From CAIWHR01 sp039931775 (GTDB lineage Bacteria; Pseudomonadota; Gammaproteobacteria; Burkholderiales; Casimicrobiaceae), in assembly GCA_039931775.1 (NCBI GenBank), contig JBDTRG010000019.1, positions 12,380 through 76,379 of the forward strand: a stretch of 64,000 nucleotides of DNA, given 5' to 3'. Shown piece after piece: positions 8,462-16,170 of this stretch. A program made the translations under genes and the position numbers. Under the pieces are notes generated by a model. The model ran no database searches and was not told where the DNA came from. It worked only from the letters and a program-made list of their open reading frames with translations. The stretch's first letter is position 1. Each line of letters starts with the position of its first letter.

Positions 8462-9762
8462 GCAGCTTCGCTTCCGACTCCGGGAAGCCCGGCAGCGTCG
8501 ACCCCGGGGCGCGCATGCGCCATCCGGCTGCAGCCGACCCGGCGGGCGGCATGTGGTTGTCGGATACCGAACCTTCCTTTGTCGACACGGACGCATTGCG
8601 CAAGGGACGCCTGCGGAAATTGCGCGACTGGATGGCTGACGCCGGCTACGGCGCGGTGGTCCTGTTCGACCCCTACAATCAGCGTTACGCGACCGGATCG
8701 CGCAACATGTTCGGGTACTTCCTGCGCAACTCGACCCGATATTTTTTCATTCCGGCCAAAGGTCCGATCGTCCTTTTCGAATATCCGCAGAGCTATCACG
8801 TGTCGATGGTGCTCGACACCGTCGACGAGGCGCGACCCTCCAGGCTCGTCTGGTCGTCGGTGTCGAATCGCGACGATGAGACGGCCGGTGCCTTCGCCGA
8901 CGAGATCGCCGATCTCATGAAATCGCACGGCGGCGGATCGATGAAGATCGGGCTCGACCGTTGCAACCACCTGCACGCGCTCGCGCTCGAGACGCGGGGA
9001 TGCATCGTCAAGGATTGCCAGGGCGAGCTCCTCGCCGTCCGCGCCGTGAAGTCGGCCGAGGAGGTGAGGTGCCTGCAGGCCTCGATGTCGGGCTCCGAGG
9101 CGGCCATTGCCGCGGTGCGCGCGGCGATCAAGCCCGGGATCTCGGAGAACGAGCTCTTCGCAACGATGTACTACGAGGTGATCCGCCAGGGCGGCGAATT
9201 CATCGAGACGAGGCTGCTCACCTCCGGTCAGCGCACGAATCCGTGGTTCAGCGAGGCGAGTGGGCGCAAGGTCAGGCCGGGCGAGCTCGTCGCCGTCGAC
9301 ACCGACACCATCGGCTGCTTCGGCTACTACTCGGACTTTTCGCGCACCTTCCGCTGCGGCCCGGGCAAGCCCACGCCCCACCAGAAGATGCTCTATCGAA
9401 TGGCCTACGATCAGGTCCAGCACAACATCGGCGTCGCCAAGCCCGGCATGGCGTTCCGCGAGATCGCGGACAAGGCATGGAAGATCCCCGAGCGTTTCGT
9501 CGAGCAGCGCTACACGTCGGTCATGCATGGCGTGGGCATGCACGGCGAAACGCCGTTCATCGCGCACGCGATGGACTACGCAACCTACGGCCGGGACGGC
9601 CACCTCGTGCCCGGCATGGTGGTCAGCGTTGAAAGCTACATCGGCGAGAAGGGCGGCCGCGAAGGCGTCAAGCTCGAAGACGAGATGCTGATCACGGAGA
9701 CGGGCACCGAGCTCCTCTCGCGTTTTCCTTACGACGACGAGCTTCTCGGCGGCCCCGACTGA
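8458..9762 (+). CDS. M24-fold metalloenzyme, DddP-like (paralogue 1)
   Basis: A 434-residue pita-bread-fold protein. Databases would call it a Xaa-Pro peptidase, but it resembles the DMSP lyase DddP. Six metal ligands are visible: Asp281, Asp283, Asp293, His357, Glu392 and Glu407. Their spacing (+2, +12, +76, +111, +126) equals the ligand spacing I recall for DddP (295, 297, 307, 371, 406, 421). Tyr352, five residues before the His, matches the DddP substrate-binding Tyr. However, the position of the DddP catalytic Asp (His+6) is Gly363, so DMSP cleavage by the published route looks unlikely. It has two paralogues in this window. It is coupled to the homocysteine methyltransferase and ends convergent to the importer operon. 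The reaction is unknown; a role on a betaine- or DMSP-like substrate is inferred. Confidence 0.78.
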   Translation: MSSFASDSGKPGSVDPGARMRHPAAADPAGGMWLSDTEPSFVDTDALRKGRLRKLRDWMADAGYGAVVLFDPYNQRYATGSRNMFGYFLRNSTRYFFIPAKGPIVLFEYPQSYHVSMVLDTVDEARPSRLVWSSVSNRDDETAGAFADEIADLMKSHGGGSMKIGLDRCNHLHALALETRGCIVKDCQGELLAVRAVKSAEEVRCLQASMSGSEAAIAAVRAAIKPGISENELFATMYYEVIRQGGEFIETRLLTSGQRTNPWFSEASGRKVRPGELVAVDTDTIGCFGYYSDFSRTFRCGPGKPTPHQKMLYRMAYDQVQHNIGVAKPGMAFREIADKAWKIPERFVEQRYTSVMHGVGMHGETPFIAHAMDYATYGRDGHLVPGMVVSVESYIGEKGGREGVKLEDEMLITETGTELLSRFPYDDELLGGPD

Positions 9763-9771
9763 GGGGCCGCC
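9748..9771. terminator. Hairpin at the convergent gene junction
   Basis: A perfect 9-bp stem (GGCGGCCCC / GGGGCCGCC) with a 6-base loop that ends with the stop codon of the upstream gene. It lies between two convergent genes ending at 9762 and 9787 and could stop transcription from both sides. There is no U-tract, so termination strength is uncertain. Confidence 0.5.
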
Positions 9772-9786
9772 TCGCCGCGCGCAACG

Positions 9787-10695
9787 TCAACCCTTGATCA
9801 AGCCCTGCTGCTTCAGGAAGGCGTTGGCCACCGATTCCACCGACTTCTTGTCGACGTCGACGGCGGCGTTGAGCTTCAGAATCGTCTCGCTGTCGAGCTT
9901 GGCCGCGAGCGATTCCAGCAGGCCGGCGAGCTTCGGGTTCTTGTCCAGAATTTCCTTGCGCGCGACTGGCGTCATCAGGTAGATCGGGAAGAAGGCCTTG
10001 TCGTCGGCGAGAACCAGGACATCGAAGGAGATGATCCGGCCATCGGTCGAGGTGACCATCGCAGAGTCGACCTGCCCATCGCGAAGCGCCTGGAATGACA
10101 ATCCGAAATCCATTTTCACGATCGAGTCCTGCGGAACCGTGAACCCGTACGTCTTCTGCACGCCCGGCAGCCCGTCGGGGCGTTGCGAGAACTCGGCATT
10201 GGCGCCGATCGTCATGTTCTTGCCGGCCTTGTAGGCATTGCCGAGATCGGAGATCGATTTGATGCCGAGCGCCGTGCTTTTCGAGCGCAGCATGCCGATC
10301 GCGTAGGTGTTGTTCACGCGGCTCGGCTTCAGCCAGACGATGCCCTTCGCCGCATCGAGCGAGCGAATCTTTTCGTAGCCCTGCTCGGCCGTGTATTTCT
10401 CGGTGTCCTTGTAGACGAGGCTCAGCGCCGTGCCCGTGTACTCCCAGCAGACGTCGACCTGCGCGCTGTCCAGCGCCTGGCGCAGGACGGCGCTGCCCAT
10501 GCCAACGCGCTTGTCCGGCTTCATGCCGTTCGCGGCCAGCAGCTGCGTCGTCATCTCGGCCATCAGCTGCTGCTCGGTGAAGCCCTTGCCGCCGACCACG
10601 ACCACCTGGGCGCCGGCGCCGCCCGTTGCGATCGCGCTCAAGGCGATGGCGATGAGTCCCAATGCTCTGCGAATGGTCAGCTTGCGATTGCTCAT
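9787..10695 (-). CDS. Glycine betaine/choline-type ABC transporter substrate-binding protein
   Basis: A 302-residue periplasmic binding protein of the OpuAC/OsmF family. A signal peptide ends near Ala29 (GGAGA), followed by VVVVGGKGFTEQ, the characteristic N-terminal motif of this family. Tyr86 and other aromatics (CWEYTGTALS) may line the quaternary-ammonium box. A strong GGAGGAAG precedes the ATG. It is the last gene of a six-gene minus-strand operon (MttB-family methyltransferase, DddP-like, permease, ATPase, permease, this protein). Likely substrates are glycine betaine, DMSP or other onium compounds for catabolism; exact specificity is not readable. Confidence 0.85.
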   Translation of the reverse strand: MSNRKLTIRRALGLIAIALSAIATGGAGAQVVVVGGKGFTEQQLMAEMTTQLLAANGMKPDKRVGMGSAVLRQALDSAQVDVCWEYTGTALSLVYKDTEKYTAEQGYEKIRSLDAAKGIVWLKPSRVNNTYAIGMLRSKSTALGIKSISDLGNAYKAGKNMTIGANAEFSQRPDGLPGVQKTYGFTVPQDSIVKMDFGLSFQALRDGQVDSAMVTSTDGRIISFDVLVLADDKAFFPIYLMTPVARKEILDKNPKLAGLLESLAAKLDSETILKLNAAVDVDKKSVESVANAFLKQQGLIKG

Positions 10696-10713
10696 TTTGC
10701 TTCCTCCGTTGGA

Positions 10714-11451
10714 TCAGTTTTGCGTGACGATTGCGTCGTGGTTTCGAATGCCGGGAGATACCAGCAGCCTCGTCAGACGCGACAACAGGAAATCGAGCGA
10801 TACGGCGAGCGCGGCGGTCGGGATCGCGCCCGCAAGCATCATAGCCGGCTCGAACAGGTCGATGCCGGAAAAGATGAGATCGCCGAGTCCGCCGCCGCCG
10901 ACCAGATAGGCGAGCGGCGCGACGCCGACGTTGACGACCAGCGCGACGCGCACGCCCTGCGCAATGATCGGCAGCGCCTCGGGCAGCTCGACCAGGAACA
11001 GCGTCTGCGACGGCGTCATGCCCATGCCGCGCGCGCATTCGAGCTCGGGTGGAGGCAACTGCCGCAATCCTTCCACGGTGTTGCGCACGATCGGCAGCAG
11101 CGCATGGAGAAAGAGCGCGACGAGCGCCGGCGGCCGCCCGACCCCGAGCGCCATCATGGCCAGCGCGATGATCGCCAGCGTCGGGATCGCCGTGGCGATG
11201 CTCAGCACCTGCATCACAGGTTCGCATATCCGGCGCGCCCTGCGCCGTGTGAGCAGGATGCCCAGGATCACGCCGACGACGATGGCCGGCCCCCCCGAAT
11301 ACGCAACCAGCATGATGTGCTGCTGCGTGAGGTGCAATATCTCGCTCTTGTATTTGAGTATCGCCGCGACCCCGCCCGAAAGGATCGCCCATGCGGAGAG
11401 CGCGGCCACAACCGCGATGATCGCACCCACGCGCACGTATTTTGAGCTCAT
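10714..11451 (-). CDS. Osmolyte ABC transporter permease (OpuCB/YehY type)
   Basis: A 245-residue inner membrane permease with several hydrophobic segments and a binding-protein-dependent transport domain. The EAA-like coupling loop is visible around ECARGMGMTPSQTLFLVELP, which contacts the ATPase. The start codon overlaps the stop of the upstream ATPase gene (ATGA). With the second permease at 12422 it would form the heterodimeric channel for the binding protein encoded 18 bp downstream. Confidence 0.88.
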   Translation of the reverse strand: MSSKYVRVGAIIAVVAALSAWAILSGGVAAILKYKSEILHLTQQHIMLVAYSGGPAIVVGVILGILLTRRRARRICEPVMQVLSIATAIPTLAIIALAMMALGVGRPPALVALFLHALLPIVRNTVEGLRQLPPPELECARGMGMTPSQTLFLVELPEALPIIAQGVRVALVVNVGVAPLAYLVGGGGLGDLIFSGIDLFEPAMMLAGAIPTAALAVSLDFLLSRLTRLLVSPGIRNHDAIVTQN

Positions 11452-12425
11452 GCAACGGCCTCGCGCGCGACGCCGTTCTCCAGCAGGCCACGAATGCGCT
11501 CGAGTCGCACCATGCCAACCAGGTTGCCATCCGGCTGAAAACACGGAAGCGCGTCGAGATCGGCTTCGACCAGCAACGATAGCGCGGTGCGTAGATCGTC
11601 CTCGGGCACCACGTGCGGCGCGCCCGGCGCGAACGTTCGGGTGCACGGCTCCAGAATTTCCTTGCAACGATGGCGCCGCAGGCGCTTCAGCGCGCGGTCG
11701 CGGCCGACGAAGCTCGCCACAAACGGATCGTCGTTGTCCGCCAGCACGTCGTCGGGCGTTCCCTGCCGCACGATCAATCCGTTGCGAAAGATCGCGATCC
11801 GGTCGGCCATCTTCACCGCTTCGTCGATCTCGTGGCTGACGAAGATGATCGTTTTCTGAAGCCGCGCCTGCATCGCCAGGAATTCGTCCTGCAGCGCCTC
11901 GCGCGAGACGGGGTCCAGCGCACCGAAAGGCTCGTCCATCAGCAGGATCGGCGGATCCGCGGCGAGCGCGCGCGCCACGCCGATGCGCTGCGCCTGCCCG
12001 CCGGAAAGCTCGCGCGGATAGCGCCCGACATACTGACGCGCTTCGAGCCCGATCATGTCGAGCAATTCGAGCGCGCGCTTCTGTCGCCGCTCCTTGGGCC
12101 AGCCGAGCAGGCGCGGAACGATGCCGATGTTTTCCTCGACCGTCATGTGCGGGAACAGTCCGACCTGCTGGATCACGTAGCCGATCTTCCGGCGCAGCGT
12201 GATCGCGTCGAATTCGCTGGTGTCCTGCCCGTCGACCAGCACGCGGCCGCCCGTGGGCACGACGAGGCGGTTGATGATCTTCAGCGTGGTCGTCTTGCCG
12301 CAGCCCGACGGGCCGAGCAGCACGCAAATCTCGCCGCGCCCGACCTCCAGGTTGATGCCGTTGACGGCGGCCACTTGCCGCCCGTCGCGCTCGTAGTGCT
12401 TCGACAAATTTTCGAGACGAATCAT
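11448..12425 (-). CDS. Osmolyte ABC transporter ATP-binding protein (ProV/OpuCA type)
   Basis: A 325-residue ABC ATPase with Walker A GPSGCGKTT (38-46), Q-loop near 86, signature LSGGQ (140-144) and Walker B LLMDEP (161-166). Beyond the ATPase domain, residues about 250-325 keep part of a CBS region (from DLRTALSLLVEADLDALPC) as in ProV/OpuCA proteins, where CBS domains sense ionic strength. Only one CBS unit is evident, so osmotic gating may be reduced, fitting nutritional uptake. It overlaps both neighbouring permease genes by four bases, forming one transport unit. Confidence 0.9.
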   Translation of the reverse strand: MIRLENLSKHYERDGRQVAAVNGINLEVGRGEICVLLGPSGCGKTTTLKIINRLVVPTGGRVLVDGQDTSEFDAITLRRKIGYVIQQVGLFPHMTVEENIGIVPRLLGWPKERRQKRALELLDMIGLEARQYVGRYPRELSGGQAQRIGVARALAADPPILLMDEPFGALDPVSREALQDEFLAMQARLQKTIIFVSHEIDEAVKMADRIAIFRNGLIVRQGTPDDVLADNDDPFVASFVGRDRALKRLRRHRCKEILEPCTRTFAPGAPHVVPEDDLRTALSLLVEADLDALPCFQPDGNLVGMVRLERIRGLLENGVAREAVA

Positions 12426-13078
12426 GCGGGCAGCAGACCCGGCGAGGTGAGCCGCCGCTGCAGCAGCGCAAGCAGGCGATCGGAGAGGAGCGCCAGCACG
12501 CTGACCGCGATCGCGCCGGCGAGAATCTGCCGTGTGTCGGTCTGCGTGATGCCGGTGCGGATCAGCAAGCCGAGTCCGCCGGCGCCGATGTAGGCGGCGA
12601 TCGCCGCAATGCCGATATTGAGCACGATCGCGGTGCGCACCCCCGCCATGATGATCGGCAGCACCATCGGCGTCTCGACCAGGCGCAACCGCTGCATTCG
12701 CGTCATTCCCATGCCGTGGGCGGCCTCGCGCATCGCGGGGTCGATCGAGCGGAACGCCGCGTACGTATTGCTGATGATCGGCAACTGCGAGTAGAGAAAT
12801 ATCGCGATGACGGCAGGCACGTAGCCGATGCCGCGGTTGATGAGCGCGAGCACGGGTATCAGCACGCCGAACAGCGCCATCGACGGGATGGTCATGATGA
12901 TGCTGGCGACGTAGAGCACGACACCCGCGAGGCGGCGATTCTGTGCCGCGGCGATGCCGAGCGGAATCCCCGTGACGATCGCCAGGCCGACGGCCACGCC
13001 GACGATCGTGATGTGCTGCCACGTCAGCCAGAGAATCTTCGGCCAGTTGGAGGCAAAGTAGTCGACGAGCGCGATCAC
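12422..13078 (-). CDS. Osmolyte ABC transporter permease (OpuCB/OpuCD type)
   Basis: A 218-residue inner membrane permease with about six hydrophobic segments and the coupling loop EAAHGMGMTRMQRLRLVETP. The start is GTG with an AAGGGGA a few bases upstream. It lies 20 bp after the DddP-like paralogue 2 gene and overlaps the ATPase start by four bases. Together with the permease at 10714 it makes the membrane part of the importer. Confidence 0.88.
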   Translation of the reverse strand: MIALVDYFASNWPKILWLTWQHITIVGVAVGLAIVTGIPLGIAAAQNRRLAGVVLYVASIIMTIPSMALFGVLIPVLALINRGIGYVPAVIAIFLYSQLPIISNTYAAFRSIDPAMREAAHGMGMTRMQRLRLVETPMVLPIIMAGVRTAIVLNIGIAAIAAYIGAGGLGLLIRTGITQTDTRQILAGAIAVSVLALLSDRLLALLQRRLTSPGLLPA

Positions 13079-13098
13079 ACCGTCCCCTTCGTGCGAAT

Positions 13099-14361
13099 TC
13101 AGGCCAGCAGCGCTTCCTCGAACGGAAACAGCGACAGCGTCTCCGGCCCGCGCTCCGTGATCAGCACCATCTGCTCCAGCTTCACGCCTTCGATCCCGCC
13201 TCTTTCACCGATATAGCTTTCCACGCAGACCGTCATGTCAGGCAGGAGCACGCCATCATAGCCCGAGCGATCGGCGGCGGCGCCCGGGTAGACCTGCGGA
13301 TACTCGTTGCACATGCCCACACCGTGGATCACGACGCCGGCGGCGAGCGGCGCAAATTTGTCCGGCGGGGTCCACGCGCGCTCGGACAGCTCGCGAAAAG
13401 TGACGCCGGGGCGCAGCAACGCGATGTTGTGGTGCACCTGCTCGTGCGCCAGTCCGTAAAGGGTGCGCTGGTCGCCGCTCGGCTTGCCCGGTCCGCAAAA
13501 GAACGTGCGCGAGATATCGGCGTCGTAGCCGTAGGGACCGACCATGTCGGTGTCGATCGAGACCAGCTCGCGCGGGCGCACGCGGCGTTCGCTGCATTCC
13601 TGGTACCAGGGGTTGGTGCGCCCGCCGGAGGAAAGCAGACGCGTCTCCATGAATTCACCGCCCATCTCGGTATTGGTGGCGGCGAGCAGCGACCACAATT
13701 CGATCTCGGTGCGGCCGGGCTCGAGCGCGTTGCGTACTCTTGCCAGCGCCGCTTCGCAAACCGTGAGGGCCGCGCCCATGCAAGCGAGCTCGTCGGGCGA
13801 TTTGATCTTGCGGGCATGCTCCAACGGCTCCTGGCCGCTGAAGAGCTGCAGGCCCAAACCCTCCAGCGCTTTGTGGCCGTCGGCGTCAACGTGGTCGACG
13901 GCGAGGCGCCGATTGGCGCCGCCCTGTGCACGCATCAGGTCGTCGATCTCCTTCGCCCATTGCGCCACCAGTTCGGGCCGCCGGTCCGCGACACAGTAGT
14001 AGAACCAGAAGGTTCCGCGCCGCGCCTCGCCGACGGTCTCGATGCCGTCGGACAGGTGTTCGCAATTGCGATAATCGAAGATCGTGGCCTTGCCCTCGGC
14101 GGGTACGAAGCAATAGCGCGCGGCGTTGTGCATCGTCCAGATCGTCATGTTGCGGGTGCCGGTCGCGTAACGGATGTTGACCGGGTCGTACAGCAGGCAG
14201 CCGGCATAGTCGCGCGCGCGCAATTCCTGCTGCACGCGACCGAGCCGATAACCGCGCAGGCGCGCCATGTCGACATCGTTGCGGTGGTCGACGAGACCCA
14301 GGGCCGGCTGCAGTCGCGCCTGGCGCTGTGGGTCGTCGGCCAGAGTCACACGGTCATTCAT
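13099..14361 (-). CDS. M24-fold metalloenzyme, DddP-like (paralogue 2)
   Basis: A 420-residue protein homologous to its neighbours at 8458 and 16171. The six ligands are Asp270, Asp272, Asp282, His346, Glu381 and Glu396, with the same spacing as paralogue 1 and as recalled for DddP. The residue at His+6 is Asn352 where DddP has its catalytic Asp. The substrate-binding Tyr (His-5) is replaced by Ala, unlike the other two copies, so this copy probably acts on a different substrate. It follows the MttB-family gene by only 5 bp and precedes the importer genes, in the same operon. The ATG at 14361 was chosen because it follows the previous stop directly; no strong ribosome site is seen. Confidence 0.78.
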   Translation of the reverse strand: MNDRVTLADDPQRQARLQPALGLVDHRNDVDMARLRGYRLGRVQQELRARDYAGCLLYDPVNIRYATGTRNMTIWTMHNAARYCFVPAEGKATIFDYRNCEHLSDGIETVGEARRGTFWFYYCVADRRPELVAQWAKEIDDLMRAQGGANRRLAVDHVDADGHKALEGLGLQLFSGQEPLEHARKIKSPDELACMGAALTVCEAALARVRNALEPGRTEIELWSLLAATNTEMGGEFMETRLLSSGGRTNPWYQECSERRVRPRELVSIDTDMVGPYGYDADISRTFFCGPGKPSGDQRTLYGLAHEQVHHNIALLRPGVTFRELSERAWTPPDKFAPLAAGVVIHGVGMCNEYPQVYPGAAADRSGYDGVLLPDMTVCVESYIGERGGIEGVKLEQMVLITERGPETLSLFPFEEALLA

Positions 14362-14366
14362 GATGC

Positions 14367-15947
14367 TCAGAACTTCGAATCCGCAAACGATGCCTTGCGC
14401 CGATTCATGTAGTCCAGCAGGGCTTCGTCGACTGCGGGGTCGATCGGCGGTGGTTCGTACGCCGCGAGCTGCTTCTTCCAGATCGCGTTGGCGCGCTTCG
14501 CCATGTCCTGGCTGCCTTCGGCTTCCCATTGCTCGAAGCTGTTGTTGTCGGCGATCGCGGAACGGTAGAACGCGGTCTCGAAATTGGCCTGCGTATGCGC
14601 GCAGCCGAGAAAGTGCTTGCCGGGGCCGACTTCGCGGATCGCGTCCATCGCCTGGCCGTTTTCGGAAAGGTCGACGCCCGCGCAGAGCGTGTGCATCATG
14701 CCCGCCTGGTCGACGTCCATGATGAATTTCTCGTAACCCATCGAAAGCCCGCCCTCGAGCCAGCCCGCCGTGTGAAGCACGAAGTTGACGCCGCCTAGGC
14801 ACGTCGGAAGCAGCGTGTTGGCCGACTCGTACGCCGCCTGCGCGTCGGGGATCTTCGACGCGCAGAGCGCGCCGCCGGAACGAAACGGCACGCCAAGCCG
14901 GCGCGCCAGCGCCGCCATCGCGAAGAGCACCAGCGCGGGTTCGGGCGTGCCGAACGTCGGCGCGCCGGATTGCATCGATATCGACGATGCGAAACTCCCC
15001 AGCACCATAGGCGAGCCAGGATTCACGAGCTGCATGAATGCCATGCCCGACAGCGATTCGGCCAGCGTCTGTGCGGCCGTGCCGGCGACCGTCACCGGCG
15101 ACATCGCGCCGGCCAGGATGAACGGCGTGACGATGCAGGCCTGATTGGCGCGCGCGTAAACCTTCAGCGCGCCCAGCATCGTGCTGTCGAACGTCATCGG
15201 CGAATTGGCGTTGATCAGGTTGATGATGACGGTTTTCGGCTTGCCGGTCGCGGGATCCAAGTAGCCGTCGCCGAACAGGATCTTCGCCATCTCGACGGTA
15301 TCCTGCGCGCGCTCCGGATGCGTGACCGAGCCCATGAACGGCTTGTCGCTGTATTTCATGTGGCTGTACACCATGTCGAAATGCCGCTTGTTCACGGGCA
15401 GATCGACGGGCTCGCAGATCGTGCCGCCCGAGTGATGCAAGGACGGGGCGATGTAGGCGAGCTTCACGAAGTTGCGGAAGTCCTCGATCGTCGCGTAGCG
15501 GCGGCCATCGTCCAGGCTGCGGATGAACGGCGACCCGTACGACGGTGCGAACACCGTGTGCTTGCCGCCGATCGGAACGCTGCGTTCGGGATTGCGCGCG
15601 TGCTGGATGAACTCGCGCGGCGCGGTCGCCTGGATGATGCGCCGGCACATGCCGGGTGGGCAGTGCACGCGCTCGCCTTGCACATCCGCGCCGGCGGCCT
15701 TCCAGACGGCCAGCGCTTCCGGATCGTCGCGGTAATCGATGCCGATCTCGGAAAGGATCGTGTCGGCGTTGCGCTCGATGATCTCGAGGCCCTCCTCGTC
15801 CAGCACCTCGTAGGCGCCGATCTTGCGCGTGATGTACGTCATCGACGCGCCGGCGCGCGCCGTGCGGGCCGCGCGCTTCGCGGCGCGGCCACCGCCGCGA
15901 TGGTGCGGCGTGGCGGGTGCCGCCGCGGGTGCCTGCTGCTCGTCCAT
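14367..15947 (-). CDS. Non-pyrrolysine MttB-family (trimethylamine methyltransferase-like) protein
   Basis: A 526-residue member of the trimethylamine methyltransferase family. Its frame is uninterrupted by TAG, so it is a pyrrolysine-free member like the glycine betaine methyltransferase MtgB. Such enzymes move a methyl from a quaternary amine to a corrinoid protein. Residues 36-526 cover the whole barrel; the first 35 are a basic, Ala-rich extension. GGAG sits 6-9 bases before the ATG. It is the first gene of the importer operon. No cognate corrinoid protein (MttC/MtgC type) or corrinoid-reducing enzyme is encoded in the window, which leaves the acceptor open. Substrate: probably a methylated onium compound, by family and context. 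Confidence 0.85.
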   Translation of the reverse strand: MDEQQAPAAAPATPHHRGGGRAAKRAARTARAGASMTYITRKIGAYEVLDEEGLEIIERNADTILSEIGIDYRDDPEALAVWKAAGADVQGERVHCPPGMCRRIIQATAPREFIQHARNPERSVPIGGKHTVFAPSYGSPFIRSLDDGRRYATIEDFRNFVKLAYIAPSLHHSGGTICEPVDLPVNKRHFDMVYSHMKYSDKPFMGSVTHPERAQDTVEMAKILFGDGYLDPATGKPKTVIINLINANSPMTFDSTMLGALKVYARANQACIVTPFILAGAMSPVTVAGTAAQTLAESLSGMAFMQLVNPGSPMVLGSFASSISMQSGAPTFGTPEPALVLFAMAALARRLGVPFRSGGALCASKIPDAQAAYESANTLLPTCLGGVNFVLHTAGWLEGGLSMGYEKFIMDVDQAGMMHTLCAGVDLSENGQAMDAIREVGPGKHFLGCAHTQANFETAFYRSAIADNNSFEQWEAEGSQDMAKRANAIWKKQLAAYEPPPIDPAVDEALLDYMNRRKASFADSKF

Positions 15948-16108
15948 GATGACTCCTGCGTTCAGGTGTCGGGCCAGCCGACGACGACGCGGGGTCAGCG
16001 CCCGCGTGATCGAAGTATGCTCATGGCGCAGCGGCGCGACTAGCCCGCTTGCGACGTGGCTTTACGTGGGAACGCCATCCGCTCCGGGTCACCCGGCCGC
16101 CTGCGACC

Positions 16109-16139
16109 TTGAAAATCGGCTCAATGCATCGTGTAAGAT
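16109..16139 (+). promoter_or_regulatory. Candidate sigma70 promoter for DddP-like paralogue 3
   Basis: TTGAAA (16109-16114) and TAAGAT (16134-16139) are separated by 19 bp, about 30 bp before the ATG at 16171. The 223 bp region between the divergent MttB-family gene and this gene must carry promoters for both large operons, and this is the best match on the plus strand. The spacer is longer than ideal. Confidence 0.35.
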
Positions 16140-16170
16140 CGTCGGTGCGATGACTGCCATGGAGCGATAG

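Noticed and set aside
8458..9762. Plain Xaa-Pro dipeptidase or creatinase
   Set aside because: The metal ligands argue against creatinase, and the exact ligand spacing with Tyr before the His fits DddP better, though peptidase activity cannot be excluded from sequence alone.
14367..15947. Pyrrolysine-containing trimethylamine methyltransferase
   Set aside because: The frame has no internal TAG and no pyrrolysine genes are seen, so it belongs to the pyrrolysine-free MttB group.
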